Source: an uncultured Eubacteriales bacterium | GTDB lineage: Bacteria; Bacillota; Clostridia; Oscillospirales; Oscillospiraceae | Reading direction: 5' to 3' | DNA length: 17,744 nt | Assembly (NCBI GenBank): GCA_900549545.1 | Contig: URPA01000041.1 | Span: 1-17,744, forward strand | Shown here: positions 14,020 to 17,744 of the stretch, piece after piece | Layout of the letters: every line of letters begins with the position of its first letter | Numbering within the stretch: position 1 is the stretch's first letter | Notes under the pieces: generated by a model | What the model was told of the DNA's origin: nothing | The model's input: only the letters and a program-made list of their open reading frames with translations | Databases searched by the model: none | Program-made: the position numbers and the translations under genes

Positions 14020-14247
14020 CTAAAAGCCCCCTTTGCGAAAATAATTTTTCTTGATTGGAGCAGGCCGCAGGAAACGACAAAAACCGCCCGGTAGGTCTGC
14101 GACCTGCTGGGCGAAAACAGGAAGTGTTATGCTCTTTAGTGTCGGTGTATAGTTCATACTCATGGCCACAATATTTCCAGGCGGGGGACGGGCTTTTTTT
14201 GATGGGTCAAGCCTTGTCTGATTTTGTCGAATAAGTATGTGCTTCAT
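14020..14247 (-). CDS. Possible small protein of the element (75 aa), unrecognised
   Basis: This short frame has a strong ribosome site: AGGAGG (14256-14261 on the complement), 8 nt before its ATG. It lies directly after the attenuator-like leader and before the sigma-factor gene. The product is basic and proline-containing, opening MKHILIRQNQTRLDPSKKAR, with NYTPTLKSITLPVFAQQVADL in the middle and a basic end. No domain, signal peptide or membrane segment is apparent. It may be a real element gene or a leader peptide controlling the downstream sigma operon. I do not recognise it. Confidence 0.4.
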   Translation of the reverse strand: MKHILIRQNQTRLDPSKKARPPPGNIVAMSMNYTPTLKSITLPVFAQQVADLPGGFCRFLRPAPIKKNYFRKGGF

Positions 14248-14266
14248 GGCGACTGCCTCCTAATCA

Positions 14267-14350
14267 GCCGCCGTATTTATCAGCGTTACCGCGTCATTCT
14301 CTTGGAGGGGATAAAAAAGAACGGCGGCCTTGATTTACTCAAAACCGCCG
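14267..14350 (-). promoter_or_regulatory. Attenuator-like leader: terminator with competing anti-terminator
   Basis: On the minus strand, CGGCGG (14350-14345) pairs with CCGCCG (14327-14322), with an inner TTGA/TCAA, and is followed by TTCTTTTTTAT, a good terminator. The same right arm, GCCGCCGT (14328-14321), can instead pair perfectly over 8 bp with ACGGCGGC (14274-14267), just upstream of the AGGAGG of the small ORF. The two pairings exclude one another. This suggests conditional readthrough into the small ORF, sigma factor and downstream genes. The controlling signal is unknown. Confidence 0.55.
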
Positions 14351-14382
14351 CATGGAATAAAAACTTTAAGCATGGGAAATCG

Positions 14383-14435
14383 GTCTGCCCAGCAGCGGTT
14401 TTTTTCTTTTCTGCCGCTGGGCAGACTGTTTTTGT
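14383..14435 (+). terminator. Strong hairpin, terminator in + direction
   Basis: GTCTGCCCAGC (14383-14393) pairs perfectly with GCTGGGCAGAC (14416-14426). It is followed on the + strand by TGTTTTTG. On the minus strand no T-tract follows, so there it would be only a leader hairpin preceding the attenuator. No + strand gene that needs it is visible nearby. Confidence 0.6.
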
Positions 14436-14471
14436 TTATTGACAACACCATGGTAAAACATAAATGTCACA

Positions 14472-14538
14472 GAAATGTCCGAATGGTTTTAATTTCGACA
14501 AAAAAGCAAGCTGAATTGTTACAATCCTCGGACATTTC
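14472..14538. repeat. 11-bp inverted repeat with a 45-nt spacer
   Basis: GAAATGTCCGA (14472-14482) and TCGGACATTTC (14528-14538) are perfect inverted repeats. A near-palindrome, ATTGTTACAAT (14516-14526), lies between them. The segment is in the AT-rich space between the cargo terminator and the leader hairpins, where a minus-strand promoter for the small ORF/sigma operon would be expected. TTGACA is present on the minus strand (14553-14548), but no good -10 was found at normal spacing. Confidence 0.4.
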
Positions 14539-14563
14539 AAAATATTTTGTCAAGGGATAGCAA

Positions 14564-14603
14564 AAAATCAGTGGAGCAGCTAATGAACCGCTCCACTGAT
14601 TTT
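14564..14603 (-). terminator. Terminator of the FtsX/DUF3267 operon
   Basis: AAAATCAGTGGAGC (14564-14577) pairs perfectly over 14 bp with GCTCCACTGATTTT (14590-14603). On the minus strand it is followed by TTG after a run of six Ts that starts in the stem. The + strand side also has a short T-run, so it may be bidirectional. It lies 120 nt after the DUF3267 stop. Confidence 0.85.
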
Positions 14604-14617
14604 CTCAAACGTCCAAT

Positions 14618-14734
14618 TTACTTTCGTGTTTTCTTCCACTTTGCATATTCATTCGCAGTGGCATTTGTTTTCCTTTTACGAGGAGCTATAAATAGTAGTA
14701 CCACAGTTAAATAGTATTTGTTCCTATTTTTCAA
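14618..14734 (-). CDS. Possible 38-residue membrane/basic small ORF or remnant
   Basis: A frame overlapping the end of the DUF3267 gene can start at TTG (14734) and stops at 14618. Its translation begins KNRNKYYLTVVLLFIAP and ends in a strongly basic tail (ATANEYAKWKKTRK). This looks like a short membrane segment plus a positively charged end. It could be a small protein coupled to DUF3267 or the surviving C-terminus of a lost gene. There is no clear ribosome site and no ATG, so support is weak. Confidence 0.25.
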   Translation of the reverse strand: MKNRNKYYLTVVLLFIAPRKRKTNATANEYAKWKKTRK

Positions 14735-15353
14735 AAACAACAAAACCACATTCGTAAGGATGGTCGCAATACACACTTTCTTGCTTTTCAATACGGTATA
14801 GCATACTTTTCAGTATAATTAGAAAATCTCCACCACCTGATGCAATCATATATTCTGCCAGCAAAAATATTAGTAATTGATTTGTCATCACCGCAGCAAC
14901 TGCACTCCCGCCTCCTAAAACCAATGTAGGCATAGCAGTTCCTAACAAATACTGCCACTTTTTCAACGGTTGGGAGCAAGTGCAGTATGGAGAAAAACTA
15001 CTCCAAATAATTCCAAAATCAATCGAATGAAAATGATTTTTTACAAAAAGCCCCCAGGTAATTCCATGTATTAGCTCATGCAGAATGGTTAGACACAAAA
15101 CAAGCACAATCAATGCTACAACAAATCCCAGCGAAAGACAGTCCAAATCAAAACCATTCACATGATGGTATATCCAAAATGCTAAAGCCATAAATGGCAG
15201 CATAATTAAAAGACATAAAGGCTTTGCTTGTTGTGTATTGATAATTATATTCTTTGTTTTATATCCTTTTTGTTGCATTTCAGAGCATAATTTTTCAAAG
15301 TCATTTTTGCGTTTCAATTCTTTTTCTGTTAATTTTCTTTTATCGTCAGCCAT
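14724..15353 (-). CDS. DUF3267 membrane protein, putative zinc metallopeptidase
   Basis: The 209-residue protein starts with a charged cytoplasmic segment of about 45 residues, followed by about four hydrophobic segments. HELIH at residues 92-96 is a zincin-type metal-binding site inside a membrane helix (LCLTILHELIHGITWGLF). This fits DUF3267, a family compared with site-2-protease-like enzymes; the substrate is unknown. The ATG at 15353 is preferred over the upstream TTG (15368), because GGAGGA (15361-15366 on the complement) is 7 nt before it. It follows the permease gene by 26 nt and shares its operon. Composition is much more AT-rich than the host genes, supporting arrival as cargo. Confidence 0.8.
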   Translation of the reverse strand: MADDKRKLTEKELKRKNDFEKLCSEMQQKGYKTKNIIINTQQAKPLCLLIMLPFMALAFWIYHHVNGFDLDCLSLGFVVALIVLVLCLTILHELIHGITWGLFVKNHFHSIDFGIIWSSFSPYCTCSQPLKKWQYLLGTAMPTLVLGGGSAVAAVMTNQLLIFLLAEYMIASGGGDFLIILKSMLYRIEKQESVYCDHPYECGFVVFEK

Positions 15354-15379
15354 AGATAATTCCTCCAAATTATATACGG

Positions 15380-17744
15380 TTATTCCATCGCCCTCATTTG
15401 TTCAATCAGAGATTGTTTTTTCTGCCTGCGGATTGTCCAGACAGACAAGACCAGTTCCATTCCGAATAGCACCAGAATAAACAGGCCCATTTCCAAAACC
15501 GGAAATTTGTAAGGCACTACATTTCCGGCAAAAGCCCCTACACTCATTTTTCTGCAAGCAAAGATGGAAACTGGAAGCCCAACGATCACCGTTGCCAATG
15601 TTGCAAAAAACGCATAGCACAGCCCCTCGCAGATGTTCATTTTACATAGCTGTTTTTGTGTCAGGCCGATGGAACGCAAAACACTGTTTTCCTGTTTCCT
15701 TGACATTTGGTTAGAGAGGGTCGTGTTAATGAGGTTGATAACGCCAAAGAGGAATACCAGCCACGAAAGTACCTCCATACTGCCAAAGGCAAAAGAATTT
15801 ATCTTTTTTTCATACTCAATTATAGTGTCAATATCTTCTAATGCAATATTAGTATGAGTGGCTACAATATTTTTCAATTCAGACTCTACATAGTCCGCTT
15901 TTTTCGGATCGCTTACAATGCTCCATGAATAATCAAACGAAGCTATTTCTGGATGCAATTCATGGAATAATGCTTCTGGTGCATATTCAAGTGGAGCGTC
16001 AAGGTGGAGTGTTCCATGTCCATCGGTTGGTATGCTATCGTTGTCAAACACCCCGGATATAGTAACGGGAATGGATGATTTCCCGGAGATAAGTTCAACT
16101 GTTTCTCCTACTCCTATATTATCACGGTTACTTGTATGCGAATCAATTATGATGCTGCGTGCATCCGCTGGCATAGTTCCCTCTATCAACGCAGTTTCAA
16201 CCATTGAATAATTTTGTTCAGTCAGTATATCACACATACCAGCATCCTCAATTCCGTTGGCACGATAATTTACATGAAGGCTTTGCCTTTTTGTAATAAC
16301 ATCGGTTACACCATCAATGGCCAAAATTTCCTGCTTCAGTTCTCCATTTAGTGGATTTCCTGCCGCCATAACTTCTTGTTCTGTCAATTCAGAATGCAAA
16401 TAAATTTTATAGTCACCATACGGGAAAATCTGTCTTGCAAGCGCCTCTGGTGAGCGCAACAAAACGAGGGAGGATACCACAAGCAGAATGATTCCACCCA
16501 AACTCAAGGACGCTATAATAGAGATTGCCTTTTTTCGGTCACGCTTAAAATTCGCAATTCCCATTGAAGCAGGATTGAGCTTGATATTCTTTTTCCGGCT
16601 GCGGATGTTCTTTTGTATCGGGGTAAAACGGACAGCTTCAATCGGGGAAATCTCTGCCGCAATCTTTACTGGCTTACGGATGGAAATAGACACCATAATC
16701 CAGCAGCTTATGAGTGTCAAGGAAACCATAACGACATAGGAAACAGCGTTAAATCCCTTGGAAAACAGAAGAAAACCGCCGCATACGCCCAGCACTGTAC
16801 CTATCACAATCCCAATACAGCCGAGTTTGCGTCCCTCCCGCTTTACAATCCGCGTGACTTGTTTTGGCGTCGCACCAATCGTCCGAAGCTGTCCGTAGCT
16901 CTTGATTTTGTCATTGATGGAGATACGGAAGATACTCTGGATCACAATATAGCCAACGATCAGAACAATGGCAATCACGCCAGCTATCGGTGCAAAAGCA
17001 ACGGATTTAGAAGCAAAAGCAAAATACTTGTTGTTCATTTTGGGCATAGGAAGCTGATATTCCTCTGCAATCTGCTTGCAATAAGAGGTCATCAGTTCTT
17101 CGTCCAACTGGCCGCTGTTTTTGAAATGGACATAGGCGCGATACCCAGCCGGGTCAAACCCATTCCATTCTGTCAGGGCAGCTTTGGAAAGAATGATGGC
17201 ACAGGTATTCACCTGTTTTTCATTTACGCTGTCCATAATGCCGGTAACAATATAATCACCATGAAAGCTCTCTGTATCTAAGGTCACAGTGTCCCCGATT
17301 TTGGCATTATTTCCATAGGCGGAAAGAAAGTATTTGCTCACGACAACTTCATTTGCTTTTTGAGGCAGATTCCCCTCCAACAATTTCATTTGGTCGTGCC
17401 CAATCTCCATCATTTCTGCGTCATTATATACATAAGAAGCATGATAGCCCTGTTCCGAAAGTTCCTCGCCGAGTGCATAATAACTGCCCACAGATTCAAA
17501 CTCCGGCAGTTCTTTCAGGATTTCAATGTCGTTTTCCTCTATGCCCAGCCAAACCGCCTCATAAGTATCAACAACCTGATTGCGTTGCATTTGTGTCAGG
17601 GAGGTAGCCACAATTCCTGTAAAGCAGATTAGAAACGCCGCCAGCGCAACGGCGATCACCACCATCAGATTCCGACGCTTCTCGCTTATCAAACTTTTCT
17701 TTGCCAGCTTCTTTGTAATGGCGCTGGTATCATTCTCAAAAGGC
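15380..17744 (-). CDS. FtsX-type ABC transporter permease, 5' end outside the window
   Basis: This large permease has two FtsX domains and two big extracytoplasmic domains. The frame stays open to the window edge (PFENDTSAITKKLAKKSL precedes the TTG at 17692), so that TTG is not the true start and the N-terminus is missing. A first membrane helix (about 17670-17600) is followed by an outer domain. The first three-helix FtsX unit, with KSYGQLRTIGATPKQ, lies near 16990-16640. A further helix (about 16520-16450) and a second outer domain come next. The second FtsX unit, with QENSVLRSIGLTQKQ, ends in RRQKKQSLIEQMRAME. MacB/BceB-like members move peptides or sense antibiotics with a separate ATPase, which would lie right of the window. 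GC content is low, so it is probably cargo. Confidence 0.9.
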   Translation of the reverse strand, partial: PFENDTSAITKKLAKKSLISEKRRNLMVVIAVALAAFLICFTGIVATSLTQMQRNQVVDTYEAVWLGIEENDIEILKELPEFESVGSYYALGEELSEQGYHASYVYNDAEMMEIGHDQMKLLEGNLPQKANEVVVSKYFLSAYGNNAKIGDTVTLDTESFHGDYIVTGIMDSVNEKQVNTCAIILSKAALTEWNGFDPAGYRAYVHFKNSGQLDEELMTSYCKQIAEEYQLPMPKMNNKYFAFASKSVAFAPIAGVIAIVLIVGYIVIQSIFRISINDKIKSYGQLRTIGATPKQVTRIVKREGRKLGCIGIVIGTVLGVCGGFLLFSKGFNAVSYVVMVSLTLISCWIMVSISIRKPVKIAAEISPIEAVRFTPIQKNIRSRKKNIKLNPASMGIANFKRDRKKAISIIASLSLGGIILLVVSSLVLLRSPEALARQIFPYGDYKIYLHSELTEQEVMAAGNPLNGELKQEILAIDGVTDVITKRQSLHVNYRANGIEDAGMCDILTEQNYSMVETALIEGTMPADARSIIIDSHTSNRDNIGVGETVELISGKSSIPVTISGVFDNDSIPTDGHGTLHLDAPLEYAPEALFHELHPEIASFDYSWSIVSDPKKADYVESELKNIVATHTNIALEDIDTIIEYEKKINSFAFGSMEVLSWLVFLFGVINLINTTLSNQMSRKQENSVLRSIGLTQKQLCKMNICEGLCYAFFATLATVIVGLPVSIFACRKMSVGAFAGNVVPYKFPVLEMGLFILVLFGMELVLSVWTIRRQKKQSLIEQMRAME

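Larger units (their letters stand above)
10333..17744. mobile_element. End of an integrative (conjugative or mobilisable) element, continuing past the window
   Basis: The region joins modules known from Tn916-like and Tn4451/Tn5397-like elements: a large DUF4368 serine recombinase at the extreme end, TnpW, an HTH_16 protein and an Orf7-like sigma factor, all on the minus strand. Accessory genes lie behind them. Conjugation genes are not in view, so self-transfer is unproven. GC content falls from the host level to a slightly lower level over 10.4-14.0 kb, then clearly lower over 14.5-17.7 kb, consistent with composite origin. The left end is inferred from the malQ terminator lacking its T-tract. 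Confidence 0.8.

Noticed and set aside
1..17744. CRISPR array, tRNA or rRNA genes
   Set aside because: No regularly spaced direct repeats, no cloverleaf with a GTTCGA-type arm, and no rRNA-like conserved sequence were seen. The repeats present are hairpin-type intergenic elements.

Overview
The window looks like a chromosomal segment of a gut-type Gram-positive anaerobe of the class Clostridia (Oscillospiraceae/Ruminococcaceae-like). Evidence is the GC-rich coding sequence with strong AGGAGG ribosome sites, an orphan PTS EIIC, a CUT1 sugar importer under a LacI regulator, and an integrated element carrying a DUF4368 serine recombinase and TnpW. The genus cannot be fixed from the sequence.

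Left part (1-4190, + strand): a run of stem-loops ends in a strong terminator for genes left of the window. A consensus promoter (TTGACA-17-TATAAT) then serves a PTS EIIC_2 permease. Next come a MATE exporter and a PfkB/PsuK-like sugar kinase, 15 nt apart. This pair is bracketed by two inverted copies of a ~185-bp multi-hairpin repeat. The two copies differ by compensatory base changes that keep the stems.

Middle part (4200-10306, + strand): a carbohydrate-uptake locus. It holds an autoregulated LacI-family repressor with a palindromic operator just downstream of its own promoter, a lipoprotein binding protein, a strong intergenic terminator plus second stem-loop, two CUT1 permeases joined by a TAATG overlap, and a 4-alpha-glucanotransferase (malQ). 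Together these suggest import of malto-oligosaccharides or related alpha-glucans and their rearrangement in the cytoplasm. No transporter ATPase is present, so a shared MsmX-type ATPase elsewhere is likely.

Right part (about 10333 to beyond 17744, genes on the - strand): one end of an integrative/conjugative or mobilisable element. It appears to have entered the malQ terminator, which keeps its hairpin but has no T-tract. Reading along the minus strand from the window edge, the order is: a partial FtsX-type ABC permease and a DUF3267 zinc-peptidase-like membrane protein (both clearly AT-richer, probably cargo); a terminator; a leader with mutually exclusive hairpins; a small ORF; a Tn916 Orf7-like sigma factor; an HTH_16 protein; a ~390-bp hairpin-dense non-coding segment; TnpW; a resolvase-domain protein without the catalytic serine; and the large serine recombinase beside the element end.

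The most interesting points are the covarying repeats flanking the MATE-kinase pair, the putative structured RNA or site upstream of tnpW, the attenuator-like leader, and the serine-less recombinase partner translationally coupled to the active one.
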